Positions 22,402-30,465 are shown, counted from the first letter of the stretch. The stretch: 48,599 nucleotides of DNA from a gamma proteobacterium L18 (GCA_000497835.1 KI547167.1:310503-359101), one strand, 5' to 3'. Numbers and translations: made by a program. Notes: a model not told the origin generated them from the sequence alone.

Positions 22402-23226
22402 ATGCGCCGCCTGCTGCCTGCCCTGCTATTGCTGTGCCTGGGCTTCAACGCCCAGGCCGACAGCTACCTGACCCGCCTGCTGAACAAGCCGGTGCCCGGT
22501 GGCGTCGCCGTGATCGACCTGGGCAGCGCGACCCAGCCGCCCAAGGCCTTTTTTGACGGCAAGCCGGTGCTGGTGGTGCGCGAACAACAGAACTGGCGCG
22601 CCATCGTCGGCCTGCCGTTGACCCAGAAACCCGGTGCGGCACGCATCACCACGGCAGACCAGCGCAGCCTGGGCTTTGTGGTGGGCAGCAAGCACTACCC
22701 CGAGCAACACATCACCTTAAAGAACAACCGCCAGGTCAATCCGAACCCCGCTGACCTGAAGCGCTTCGAGGTGGAACTGGCCGAACAGCTCAAGGCCTAC
22801 CGCAGCTTCAGCCCCGGCACGCCGAGCAATCTGCTGCTGGACAAACCGGTCAACGGCCCGCTGTCGAGCCGCTTCGGCGTGCGGCGCTTCTTCAATGGCG
22901 AAGAGCGCAACCCCCACGCCGGGCTGGACTTCGCGGTGCCAGCCGGTACGCCGATCAAAACGCCGGCGGCGGGCAAGGTGATTCTGGTCGGCAACTACTT
23001 TTTCAACGGCAACACCGTGTTCGTCGACCACGGGCAGGGGTTTATCAGCATGTTCTGCCACATGTCGAAGATTGACGTGAAGGTGGGGCAGGATCTGGCG
23101 CGCGGTGCGGTGGTAGGCCGTGTCGGCATGACTGGGCGGGCGACGGGGCCGCATATGCACTGGAACGTCAGCCTCAATGATGCCCGCGTGGACCCCGCCA
23201 TCTTCATCGGCGCGTTCCAGCCCTAA
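22402..23226 (+). CDS. M23-family peptidoglycan peptidase
   Basis: A 274-residue exported metallopeptidase: signal peptide MRRLLPALLLLCLGFNAQA, an N-terminal domain and a C-terminal LytM/M23 domain. The zinc motifs are complete (HAGLD in NPHAGLDFAVPAGTP; FCHMS; HMHW in GPHMHWNV), so it should be an active endopeptidase that cuts peptide cross-links in the cell wall, unlike the degenerate EnvC/NlpD activators. It starts 3 nt after the xseA stop and is likely cotranscribed. Confidence 0.93.
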   Translation: MRRLLPALLLLCLGFNAQADSYLTRLLNKPVPGGVAVIDLGSATQPPKAFFDGKPVLVVREQQNWRAIVGLPLTQKPGAARITTADQRSLGFVVGSKHYPEQHITLKNNRQVNPNPADLKRFEVELAEQLKAYRSFSPGTPSNLLLDKPVNGPLSSRFGVRRFFNGEERNPHAGLDFAVPAGTPIKTPAAGKVILVGNYFFNGNTVFVDHGQGFISMFCHMSKIDVKVGQDLARGAVVGRVGMTGRATGPHMHWNVSLNDARVDPAIFIGAFQP

Positions 23227-23601
23227 CAAAGCTTGCTACCCAAGTGTGAGCTCATCCTCGGTGGTTGAGTTGACACCGTGGGAGATTCCATGGCGCTGGG
23301 CAACCTGTAGCAGCGGCCGTCAGGCCGCGTCACTGACGCCGCGCACTGTCTGACCCAACCGCGCCGCCTGTCACGCAGCCTTCGGCAGCTGCTACACCCT
23401 TCTGTGGGAGCGGGTTCTACCCGCGAAAAGGACACCGCGTAATACCTGGCACCCTGTGGCGCCCTTTTCGCGGGTAGAACCCGCTCCCACAAAGACAGTT
23501 GCTGCTACAGAGGTGCGGCGTACGCTGTGGGAGAAAGGGGGGGCGCCGCCTAGCCCTTGCTGGCGAGAGGCCGGCAGCCACACCGCAATAGTCCGCAGGT
23601 G
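23227..23601. repeat. Intergenic REP cluster (three families)
   Basis: No gene in these 375 nt. Seen in order: a worn family-1 remnant (AAAGCTTGCTACCCAAGTGTG), a degenerate family-2 palindrome at 23306-23396 (TGTAGCAGCGGCCG ... CGGCAGCTGCTACA), and a perfect 29-nt-armed palindrome at 23403-23491 (core GGGAGCGGGTTCTACCCGCG). Further fragments follow (TGTGGGAGAAAGGGGG, TTGCTGGCGAGAGG). It looks like repeated insertion of REP elements at one site. Confidence 0.75.
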
Positions 23602-23937
23602 TCAGTCAGGATTATTGAAATACGCCAACGCATCCCTCAGCTTCGCCTGCGTTTCTTCACTGAATGACGCCACCTCATCCTCAGTCAGCAGCCCCCTCAC
23701 GTAAACCGCCTGAAGGTTAATAGAGGCATGTCCTCGCGAATGGCGAAAGCTATCGAACACCCGCACCACCTCCTTGTTCCCCTCATTGCAAAGGTCTCGA
23801 ACCGTATGAAAGTGCTCCCGCGCCAGCGCCGAATCATCCGCAGCCGCCGCCATCATCTGGCGCCGTAGCCGTTCATACAGGCGCTCAACGGCCAATGGGC
23901 GGTATCGACTCCACAGTTTCCACTCAGCTTCAGTCAT
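23602..23937 (-). CDS. Small protein of unknown function
   Basis: A 111-residue soluble protein starting MTEAEWKLWSRYRPLAVERL, largely helical by composition (Ala, Glu, Arg, Leu), with no Cys, signal or membrane segment. I do not recognise the family. Upstream in-frame sequence exists to 24036 but lacks a ribosome-binding site and is AT-rich leader-like DNA. It faces leuA divergently. Codon use is a little less GC-biased than its neighbours. Confidence 0.65.
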   Translation of the reverse strand: MTEAEWKLWSRYRPLAVERLYERLRRQMMAAAADDSALAREHFHTVRDLCNEGNKEVVRVFDSFRHSRGHASINLQAVYVRGLLTEDEVASFSEETQAKLRDALAYFNNPD

Positions 23938-24059
23938 GACTCTGCTCCGCTTTGCTTGACGCGAGCCAATATACGAGATTGCGCACCCAGAATCACTAGA
24001 ACAATTTTCGATCAAAAAAACCTCATTAACGAGCACAAAAAACTACAAAAAAGCCGTCA

Positions 24060-24074
24060 GAGATAACTTATCTC
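24060..24074. promoter_or_regulatory. Palindrome upstream of the leuA promoter
   Basis: GAGATAA-C-TTATCTC, perfect 7-bp arms around one base, centred about 59 bp before the predicted leuA transcript start. The position suits an activator site. The binding protein is unknown. Confidence 0.45.
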
Positions 24075-24090
24075 AAAGTTTCACAGATGC

Positions 24091-24119
24091 TTGCCATCCC
24101 CTGCCGCAATGGTTAAGTT
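24091..24119 (+). promoter_or_regulatory. Predicted leuA promoter
   Basis: TTGCCA (24091-24096), 17-bp spacer, TAAGTT (24114-24119). The expected start point is at about 24126, which is the A of the leader-peptide ATG. Confidence 0.55.
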
Positions 24120-24125
24120 GAACCC

Positions 24126-24203
24126 ATGAAAACTCTTCACACCCTCATTCTCCTTCGTCAACACCGCTGCCTAAGCCTGGTCAGTGCACGACTGCCACGC
24201 TGA
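24126..24203 (+). CDS. Putative leuA leader peptide
   Basis: A 25-codon reading frame beginning [15 protein letters not shown] and ending ARLPR. Seven of 25 codons are for Leu, including two CTT and one CTA, codons that are rare in the surrounding genes. It ends 77 nt before leuA. This fits a leader peptide sensing leucyl-tRNA supply, as in leu and ilv attenuation. No ribosome-binding site precedes it, and the predicted transcript start coincides with its ATG. A clear T-tailed terminator is not visible before leuA, only a GGCC...GGCC hairpin near 24247-24262, so the mechanism could be translational coupling instead. Confidence 0.6.
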   Translation: MKTLHTLILLRQHRCLSLVSARLPR

Positions 24204-24280
24204 ATCGCGTCGCCTCGCCCTTCTCTTTCAGTTTTAGCCGGCAGGCCCTTTTCAAGGCCGCACAACAAGGATTGCCCATC

Positions 24281-25951
24281 ATGACCATGCTCAAAGACCC
24301 GTCTTCCAAATACCGCGCCTTCGCCCAGGTCAACCTGCCTGACCGCACCTGGCCGAACCAGACCATCACCACCGCGCCTATCTGGTGCAGCTCCGACCTG
24401 CGCGACGGCAACCAGTCGCTGATCGAGCCGATGGACTCGGTCAAGAAGCTGCGCTTCTGGAAGACCCTGGTCAGCGTGGGCGTGAAAGAGATCGAGGCCT
24501 CGTTCCCTTCGGCGTCGCAAACCGATTTCGACTTCGTTCGCACCCTGATCGAAGACAATCACATCCCTGAAGACACCACCATCCAGGTGCTGACCCAGGC
24601 CCGTGAAGACTTGATCGCACGCACCTTCGAATCGCTGAAAGGCGCCAAGAAGGCCATCGTGCACCTGTACAACGCTACCTCGCCATCCTTCCGCAAGATC
24701 GTCTTCAACCAGGACAAGCAGGGCGTGAAGGACATCGCGGTCAACGCGGCCAAACTGTTCGTCAAATACGCCGCCCAGCAGCCTGAAACCCAGTGGACCT
24801 TCCAGTACTCGCCGGAAACCTTCAGCGCCACCGAGCTGGAATTCGCCAAGGAAGTCTGTGACGCCGTGATCGAGGTATGGAACCCGACGCCTGAGCACAA
24901 GATCATCCTCAACCTGCCGGCCACTGTGGAAGTCAGCACCCCGAACATCTACGCCGACCAGATCGAGTGGTTCGGCCGTAATGTTTCGCGCCGTGACAGC
25001 GTGATCATCAGCCTGCACACCCACAACGACCGTGGCACCGGCGTGGCCGCCACCGAGCTGGGCCTGATGGCGGGCGCCGACCGCGTCGAAGGTTGCCTGT
25101 TCGGCAATGGCGAGCGTACCGGCAACGTCGACCTGGTGACCCTGGCCCTGAACCTGTACACCCAGGGCGTGGACCCTGAGCTGGACTTCTCTGACATCGA
25201 CGGCGTGCGCAAAGTGGTCGAAGAGTGCAACCAGATCCCCGTGCACCCGCGCCACCCGTATGTCGGCGACCTGGTCCACACCGCGTTCTCCGGCTCGCAC
25301 CAGGACGCCATCCGCAAGGGCTTCACCCAGCAGAAAGAAGACACCCTGTGGGAAGTGCCATACCTGCCGATCGACCCGGCCGACATTGGCCGCAGCTACG
25401 AGGCAGTGATCCGCGTCAACAGCCAGTCGGGCAAGGGCGGCATCACCTACCTGCTGGAACAGGAATACGGCATCAGCCTGCCACGCCGCATGCAGATCGA
25501 GTTCAGCCAAGTCGTACAGGGTGAAACCGACCGCCTGGGCCTGGAAATGACCGCCCAGCAGATCTACGCCCTGCTGCACAAGGAATACCTGCAAGCCAAC
25601 GTCCCGTACGCACTGGTCAGCCACCGCCTGCAGGAAGAGAACGGCAACAGCAAAGTCGATGTGGAAGTGCACAGTGACGGCGAAACCGTGCACTGGCGCG
25701 GCAAGGGCAACGGCGCCCTGGAAGCCCTGGCCTCGGCCATGCCGGTACCGGTGGAAATCATGGACTACAACGAACACGCCATCGGCGCGGGCACTAACGC
25801 CAAGGCTGCGGCCTACATCGAACTGCGCGTAGCCGGCGGCCGTGCGGTGCATGGTGTGGGCGTGGATGAGAACATCACCACCGCCAGCTTCAAGGCGCTG
25901 TTCAGCGCGCTGAACCGCTCGCTGAGCCAGCAGGAAGCGAAGGCGGCGTAA
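24281..25951 (+). CDS. leuA: 2-isopropylmalate synthase
   Basis: LeuA condenses 2-ketoisovalerate with acetyl-CoA, the committed step of leucine synthesis, and is normally inhibited by leucine. The 556-residue product is of the longer type. It has a TIM-barrel with DLRDGNQS (39-46) and the metal motif HTHND (246-250), followed by a linker and a C-terminal regulatory domain with [21 protein letters not shown] sequence ([18 protein letters not shown]). ATG 24281 is preceded by CAAGG at a good distance; a TTG three codons earlier is less likely. The gene lies between its leader peptide and a strong terminator. Confidence 0.97.
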   Translation: MTMLKDPSSKYRAFAQVNLPDRTWPNQTITTAPIWCSSDLRDGNQSLIEPMDSVKKLRFWKTLVSVGVKEIEASFPSASQTDFDFVRTLIEDNHIPEDTTIQVLTQAREDLIARTFESLKGAKKAIVHLYNATSPSFRKIVFNQDKQGVKDIAVNAAKLFVKYAAQQPETQWTFQYSPETFSATELEFAKEVCDAVIEVWNPTPEHKIILNLPATVEVSTPNIYADQIEWFGRNVSRRDSVIISLHTHNDRGTGVAATELGLMAGADRVEGCLFGNGERTGNVDLVTLALNLYTQGVDPELDFSDIDGVRKVVEECNQIPVHPRHPYVGDLVHTAFSGSHQDAIRKGFTQQKEDTLWEVPYLPIDPADIGRSYEAVIRVNSQSGKGGITYLLEQEYGISLPRRMQIEFSQVVQGETDRLGLEMTAQQIYALLHKEYLQANVPYALVSHRLQEENGNSKVDVEVHSDGETVHWRGKGNGALEALASAMPVPVEIMDYNEHAIGAGTNAKAAAYIELRVAGGRAVHGVGVDENITTASFKALFSALNRSLSQQEAKAA

Positions 25952-25964
25952 CTGCCAGCCCCAT

Positions 25965-25994
25965 GAAAAACCGGCCCACGTGGCCGGTTTTTTT
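25965..25994 (+). terminator. Rho-independent terminator of leuA
   Basis: AAAACCGGCC-CACG-TGGCCGGTTTT followed by a T-run, 14 nt after the leuA stop codon. Confidence 0.92.
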
Positions 25995-26050
25995 GTGCCT
26001 GCGCGCCCGGTCTCACAGGAAGGGGGGGACGGGGACGGTTAGGAGAGGAG

Positions 26051-26884
26051 TTATTCCTGGCGTAGGAACTGATTGGGAGGCATCCCCACCAGACGGGTGA
26101 CCATAAAACTAAACGCACTCGGGTTGCTATAGCCCAGCTCAAAAGCAATCTGAGCAATCGGCATCCCCTTCGCCGCCAACGTCAAGGCATGAGCCAATAG
26201 CACCTTCTGACGCCACTCCTGGAAAGTACTGCCCATTTCCGTATGAAATAGCCTAGCGATGGTACTTACGCTAGCCCCGGACTTATTTGCCAAATCGTGC
26301 ATGGACCTGTCTTGCCTTGGGCATGCAAGAAATGACTCACAGAAAGCGCGCAGGCGCCTCTCTGACGGCAGGACGATGCCCAATTGCACGGATGGCGCAC
26401 GAAGCACCTCAAGCAGCGTCAGCGTACAAAGCGCTCGGTAGCGCGCCTGGGAACGCTCGAGAGTATCCTCATCTGCCAGTGCACGTACCAGACCACGAAG
26501 AAGCACTCCGACTTCCATTACCCGTCCCTCCTTGCCCTCCAACGCGGCCAACAGGTCGAGATCGACTTCGCTGGAAAATCTCGACACCAATAGATGGAGC
26601 GAATGCAGTTCTGAATCTGCCAACACTGTGACGACATGCTCGACCCCCGCCGGGATCCAGATTGCCCGCCAGGGCTGCACCGTGTAGACCGACTGTTGCA
26701 TGGATACTCGAATGATGCCCCGGGTGGAAAAAACGATTTGTACCCATGAGTGACTATGCGCCTGAATTTCGGTATCGGCAGGATGAAAGCGCACAGCGCA
26801 TCTCAGAGGTTCCTCTGCCGACGGCTGAAATTGACTGTCATCAAGCGCAGACACACTTTGACTGCGCGGTCTGATTCTTGCCAT
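26051..26884 (-). CDS. AraC-family regulator of the cyclodipeptide cluster
   Basis: A 277-residue regulator. Residues about 30-120 form a cupin-like sensor (HPADTEIQAHSHSWVQIVF; WIPAGVEHVV). The last 90 residues are the double helix-turn-helix of AraC/XylS proteins (MHDLANKSGASVSTIARLFH and IAQIAFELGYSNPSAFSFM, with VGMPPNQF at the end). It is divergent from the synthase-P450-exporter operon with a 135-bp shared region, so it most likely activates that operon. The ribosome-binding site is poor. The upstream palindrome resembling a Fur box suggests iron repression of this gene, like PchR for pyochelin. GC content is below that of leuA. Confidence 0.9.
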   Translation of the reverse strand: MARIRPRSQSVSALDDSQFQPSAEEPLRCAVRFHPADTEIQAHSHSWVQIVFSTRGIIRVSMQQSVYTVQPWRAIWIPAGVEHVVTVLADSELHSLHLLVSRFSSEVDLDLLAALEGKEGRVMEVGVLLRGLVRALADEDTLERSQARYRALCTLTLLEVLRAPSVQLGIVLPSERRLRAFCESFLACPRQDRSMHDLANKSGASVSTIARLFHTEMGSTFQEWRQKVLLAHALTLAAKGMPIAQIAFELGYSNPSAFSFMVTRLVGMPPNQFLRQE

Positions 26885-26886
26885 CT

Positions 26887-26915
26887 ATTCGATACCGAAT
26901 GATTTTCATTCGATA
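26887..26915. promoter_or_regulatory. Direct repeat ATTCGATA spaced by two helical turns
   Basis: ATTCGATA occurs at 26887-26894 and again at 26908-26915, offset by 21 bp. AraC-family proteins commonly bind such tandem half-sites on one face of the helix, so autoregulation by the adjacent regulator is possible. The repeat overlaps the Fur-box-like palindrome. Confidence 0.5.
26896..26912. promoter_or_regulatory. Fur-box-like palindrome at the regulator promoter
   Basis: CGAATGA-TTT-TCATTCG is a perfect palindrome. Aligned by its centre to the 19-bp Fur consensus GATAATGATAATCATTATC it matches 11 positions, including all of the AATGAT and most of the ATCATT core. A -10-like TACTAT lies at 26913-26918 on the minus strand, so the palindrome would cover the start of the araC-type transcript and allow repression when iron is plentiful. 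Confidence 0.6.
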
Positions 26916-27019
26916 GTAGCCCTGTCATTACCCCCGGTACACTTCCCCCCGCACCAAAAGACAATCTCATTTCATTACAAAATAAGTCAATCCTATCAAG
27001 GAAGACCAGGAGTCAACCT

Positions 27020-27769
27020 ATGTCCCGCACTGCAACTTCACTCATAGATTCAGGACTGAGAAAGTCTCAAGTACCGTCCTTTGAGATCCAAGGCTACTCA
27101 GAACAGTGCAAATCAATCCTAAACCTTCGCGACCACCTACTGATCGGAATCAGCCCGTTCAACTCCAGGTTTTCTCCAACCTATGTCGAATCTCTCATCA
27201 ACTGGGGGCATAGCGAATTCAAAAGCGTGGACATTCTACTGCCAGATGAAGATCACAGCGGATTATTACTAAACGACGGCGTGCACACGCCAGAGAAAAT
27301 CGCCAGAAAAGTGCGCAAAGAACTAAGACGCCACCGCCGCACAATTTCCGAAGTTATCAATTCGCTTGGCCAGCGAGCCCAACACACACGACTAATGGAA
27401 TTTTCTGACTTTTTTGAACTGCAGGAATATAAGGTGTTGCGGGCAGAGGTAGATGATGCATACGTCAAGAGTGAACCTTTCCGAACTGCGTGCGCGGCAA
27501 TGTCTCAACAAGCAATTCTAGGGCGTCAATCGGGGTGCAATGCCACCGCCAAACCCCCTTCGGAGGTAGCTAAGCATATTGCCTTTGCCACCCGATACAT
27601 CTTAGCGGAGCTTCCCTTTTACCTAGACACTCCAAAAATGATGGGCACCTCAACATCCGTGTTTGCCTATCATCGAATTTGGCCCATAGGTGAGTCACTT
27701 TGGGCAAAAAAATTCCCGCTTAACGTGGGAAAAAGCCAAGCCCACGGAATTTTGTCGACTGGCGCGTGA
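27020..27769 (+). CDS. yvmC: tRNA-dependent cyclodipeptide synthase, YvmC-like
   Basis: CDPSs use two aminoacyl-tRNAs to make a cyclic dipeptide. The 249-residue size and signature match the family: GISPFNSRFS with nucleophile S45 and N48, Y193 and E197 in RYILAELPF, and Y217-H218 in FAYHRIW. Against AlbC (S37, N40, Y178, E182, Y202, H203) the offsets are +8 for the first pair and +15 for all the others, so it is the NYH subfamily with every key residue. From memory, the phrases GISPFNSRFS, FKSV, ARKVRKE, FSDF and AYHR.W also occur in Bacillus YvmC, which makes cyclo(Leu-Leu). Leu specificity is therefore likely but inferred. AGGAG 7 nt before the ATG. First gene of the operon, base composition clearly AT-richer than the flanks. 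Confidence 0.93.
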   Translation: MSRTATSLIDSGLRKSQVPSFEIQGYSEQCKSILNLRDHLLIGISPFNSRFSPTYVESLINWGHSEFKSVDILLPDEDHSGLLLNDGVHTPEKIARKVRKELRRHRRTISEVINSLGQRAQHTRLMEFSDFFELQEYKVLRAEVDDAYVKSEPFRTACAAMSQQAILGRQSGCNATAKPPSEVAKHIAFATRYILAELPFYLDTPKMMGTSTSVFAYHRIWPIGESLWAKKFPLNVGKSQAHGILSTGA

Positions 27770-27813
27770 ACCTATAGAAAACATCCCCCTCAAAAAACAA
27801 AAAAGAACAGACC

Positions 27814-29070
27814 ATGAGAACCATCAAGCAGATAGACATTCGCTCCTTCATCACAACATCAACTCTCCCCGCGCTGTATTCCCACGCCTACGACGCTACA
27901 CAGATACTGTATGACCCTGAATTGAAGGCTTATTTCATCGGGTGTTACGCCGACGTGAACGACGTGCTTCGTTCACCATCCTTTACCACGACTCCGCTGG
28001 GTCAGCGCGCGCAGCCGGTCATGGGCGAGCGAGTATTAGCGCAGATGGATGGCTTCGAGCACCATTCAAAACGTAAGGGTGTGCTCTCTGGGCTGACCGG
28101 ACACCTATTCAGAGAAAAATACAGCACGATGATTACTGAAATCACCGAGTCAATACTTAAGAGATTTCTACCAGCCGGTGAAATCGATCTTATTTCTGAA
28201 TTCGGGAAAGAGTATGGCGTAAAGGTCACACTCCGGGTGCTGGGACTACCAACAGAGAGGCATGAGGAAGTAGCTACCTGGCACCATGGCATAGCGAATT
28301 TCATTACCAGCCTGGATCTGACGGACACCGAAAGAAAATTTAGCCTTGATTGCAGTAAGCGCTTGATACAGTACCTGACACCACTCATAGAGCACAAAAT
28401 CCAACACCCAGATGAAAGCCTGATTTCCGCAATCTACGGTAGCACGCCGCCAGAGCAAAAAATGACCACCGCAGAGCTTGTGGCGTTGGTCCTAAATATT
28501 CTCCTGGCAGCTACGGAGCCCGCGGATAAAACGCTAGCCTATCTATTCAAGCATCTACTGGAACAGCCTGAACTGTTTCAACGAGTCGTGAACGACAGAA
28601 GCCTGCTAACCAGTGCAATCAACGAAACATTGCGGATGAGCTCACCGGTTCAGCTAATCCCTCGTCAAGCCGAGCAAGGCGCAACGTTACCGGGTATGAA
28701 GTTCTCAAGTGGAGACCTTGTATTCTGTATGGTGGGGGCTGCCAATCGAGACCCTTCGGCTTATCACGCTGCCAGTGAATTCAGGATTGATCGACGGGTT
28801 GAGAGCCATAGTAAGCATGAAAAAATATCACCGCATTTGGCTTTCGGCGCAGGCCCGCATGTGTGTGTCGGCGCAGCATTCTCCATGATGCAAATCAAGC
28901 TTACCGCGAACCTGATTCTTGACCACATGAAAGATCTGCGCCTGGCGCCTGACTGCAGCTTCCACGAGGACGGGTTTTACACCAGGGGCTTCAGCACGCT
29001 GAGATTACAATTTTCGCCGAGTACATTGACTCTGACACCAAGTAAGCATCCGACGGATGCGTATGCATGA
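27814..29070 (+). CDS. cypX: Cytochrome P450, CypX (CYP134)-like, putative cyclodipeptide oxidase
   Basis: A 418-residue soluble bacterial P450. Seen: ExxR (E271, R274), the haem loop FGAGPHVCVG with ligand C351, and an I-helix reading AATEPADKT (232-240). There Pro236 replaces the usual Thr of the acid-alcohol pair. From memory, B. subtilis CypX, which oxidises cyclo(Leu-Leu) to pulcherriminic acid, shares RAEPVM/RAQPVM, VLAQM, LLAATEPADKT, PVQLIPRQ, GAANRDP and YTRG. These are too many common phrases for a generic P450. It follows the synthase after 44 nt, and its stop overlaps the exporter start (ATGA). An electron-transfer partner is not encoded in the cluster. Confidence 0.92.
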   Translation: MRTIKQIDIRSFITTSTLPALYSHAYDATQILYDPELKAYFIGCYADVNDVLRSPSFTTTPLGQRAQPVMGERVLAQMDGFEHHSKRKGVLSGLTGHLFREKYSTMITEITESILKRFLPAGEIDLISEFGKEYGVKVTLRVLGLPTERHEEVATWHHGIANFITSLDLTDTERKFSLDCSKRLIQYLTPLIEHKIQHPDESLISAIYGSTPPEQKMTTAELVALVLNILLAATEPADKTLAYLFKHLLEQPELFQRVVNDRSLLTSAINETLRMSSPVQLIPRQAEQGATLPGMKFSSGDLVFCMVGAANRDPSAYHAASEFRIDRRVESHSKHEKISPHLAFGAGPHVCVGAAFSMMQIKLTANLILDHMKDLRLAPDCSFHEDGFYTRGFSTLRLQFSPSTLTLTPSKHPTDAYA

Positions 29071-30434
29071 ACACTCGACAGACTTCAGAGCGGTTGGATA
29101 AGGCCGACAAGCTGCTTGTCTATACTTTGGCGAGCGGAGCGATTCTTCCTCTTCTTGACACCACAATGGTCAACGTCGCAGTAGGTGACATTGCTGAACA
29201 ACTGGGTGCCTCACTCAACTTGGCCCAATGGGTCATCACTGCCTATGCGTTGGCTGCAGCCAGTGCAGTACCTCTCTCGGGCTGGTGTGTCGGGAAGGTC
29301 GGAGCAAGACAGGTATGGCTGTACAGCTTGTGGCTATTTCTGGCTGGCGCGATGTTGTCGAGCGCATCGCAGAACATATACATGCTTATCGCAGCCCGAG
29401 CACTCCAAGGGATCGCGACAGGGCTGCTGCTACCCACTATGCAGACTATCGTGATGAGCTCTGTGAGTAGGGGGAAGGCAAAAGCGGCGCTGGCGGCAAT
29501 TGCTATCCCATCGGTTTTAGCGCCCATCCTGGGCGCTCTAACAGGGGGCGCGATTCTGGAAGCCATGGGCTGGAGAACTGTATTTTACCTGCACTTGCCC
29601 CTGTGCCTAATCGCTATATTCCAAGGCAGGCGCCTCATTCCAATGAGCACAGGGCATCCACATATACCTTTTGACGCACAAGGTTTCTTGATGCTGTGCC
29701 CCGCCATGGCGCTGGTCATTCTGGGAATCACCAAGCTTACCGGATCAATACAGTCCTCGATCGCGCCCATAGGTATCATCATCGGGGGCTTGGCCTTGTT
29801 CGCCATGTTCGCCAACCATGCAATGCGAGAACCGGCTCGGGCACTGCTGGATTTAAATATTTTACGCCTGAACCACGTAAGGCGTTCCTGCGTCCTGCTC
29901 TTTCTGTCGAGCGTGCATTACTACGGTTCGCTGCTGCTGCTACCGCTCTACTTCGCACAGGTGGGGAATTACTCGTCGGGAATGGTAGGCCTACTTTTGG
30001 CGCTCCACGGCATCGGCACTCTATTGGCCAGACAATACATAGCCAGACAAAACGCCCGTTGGTCCGAGCGCACGGCGGTCTGGGCAGGCACCAGCGCTGC
30101 GCTCTGCGGCTCTATGATAATGGCCTGGCCTGGGCTGGCCCCGACGATGCCAGCCATGGCATTGGGTATGTTCTTACGAGGTGCAGGGGTGGGCACTCTA
30201 ACCCTGCTGGCAATGTCAGGGGCCTATGCGGGTCTGCACGCCACACAAATCAGCCACAGCAGTGCGTTGACCAGAATGCTGACGCTCTTAGGCGGAGCAA
30301 TAGGCGCGGCAATTGCCGTTATGTCCTTGGAATGGACCGCAACACTGGATAGGTTTGTGCCCGCCCATATCGCTTTGATCGTGGTTGCGGCGATGTGCTA
30401 TCTGGCCGCCCCCAAGCCCAAGACCAATCTTTGA
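29067..30434 (+). CDS. MFS exporter of the cyclodipeptide cluster (DHA2-like)
   Basis: A 455-residue inner-membrane protein with 12-14 hydrophobic segments. TM1 contains LLDTTMVNVAVGDIAEQL, close to the LDxTxVNVALP motif of DHA2 drug:proton antiporters. The loop after TM2 reads GWCVGKVGARQVW (motif A), and TM5 contains PSVLAPILGALTGGAI (antiporter motif C variant). The ATG overlaps the P450 stop, so the three genes are translationally linked. By analogy with YvmA of the Bacillus pulcherriminic acid locus it should export the oxidised cyclodipeptide; substrate is inference. It ends 31 nt before the convergent omega-amidase gene. Confidence 0.88.
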   Translation: MNTRQTSERLDKADKLLVYTLASGAILPLLDTTMVNVAVGDIAEQLGASLNLAQWVITAYALAAASAVPLSGWCVGKVGARQVWLYSLWLFLAGAMLSSASQNIYMLIAARALQGIATGLLLPTMQTIVMSSVSRGKAKAALAAIAIPSVLAPILGALTGGAILEAMGWRTVFYLHLPLCLIAIFQGRRLIPMSTGHPHIPFDAQGFLMLCPAMALVILGITKLTGSIQSSIAPIGIIIGGLALFAMFANHAMREPARALLDLNILRLNHVRRSCVLLFLSSVHYYGSLLLLPLYFAQVGNYSSGMVGLLLALHGIGTLLARQYIARQNARWSERTAVWAGTSAALCGSMIMAWPGLAPTMPAMALGMFLRGAGVGTLTLLAMSGAYAGLHATQISHSSALTRMLTLLGGAIGAAIAVMSLEWTATLDRFVPAHIALIVVAAMCYLAAPKPKTNL

Positions 30435-30465
30435 AACCGGCTTGTGGAAGGAGGCGAAGCTTGGG

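Noticed and set aside
24204..24280. A classical attenuator terminator before leuA
   Set aside because: A GGCC/GGCC hairpin exists but no T-run follows it, so I could not support a transcription terminator; only the leader peptide is reported.
26012..26044. G-rich run after leuA as a G-quadruplex or control element
   Set aside because: Only two long G tracts are present, the others are two bases, and it lies in the gap after a terminator with no gene starting nearby in that direction.
26051..30434. A siderophore-type system with its own TonB receptor
   Set aside because: No receptor or ferredoxin gene lies in or next to the cluster; uptake of the iron complex and the P450 redox partner must be encoded elsewhere or absent.
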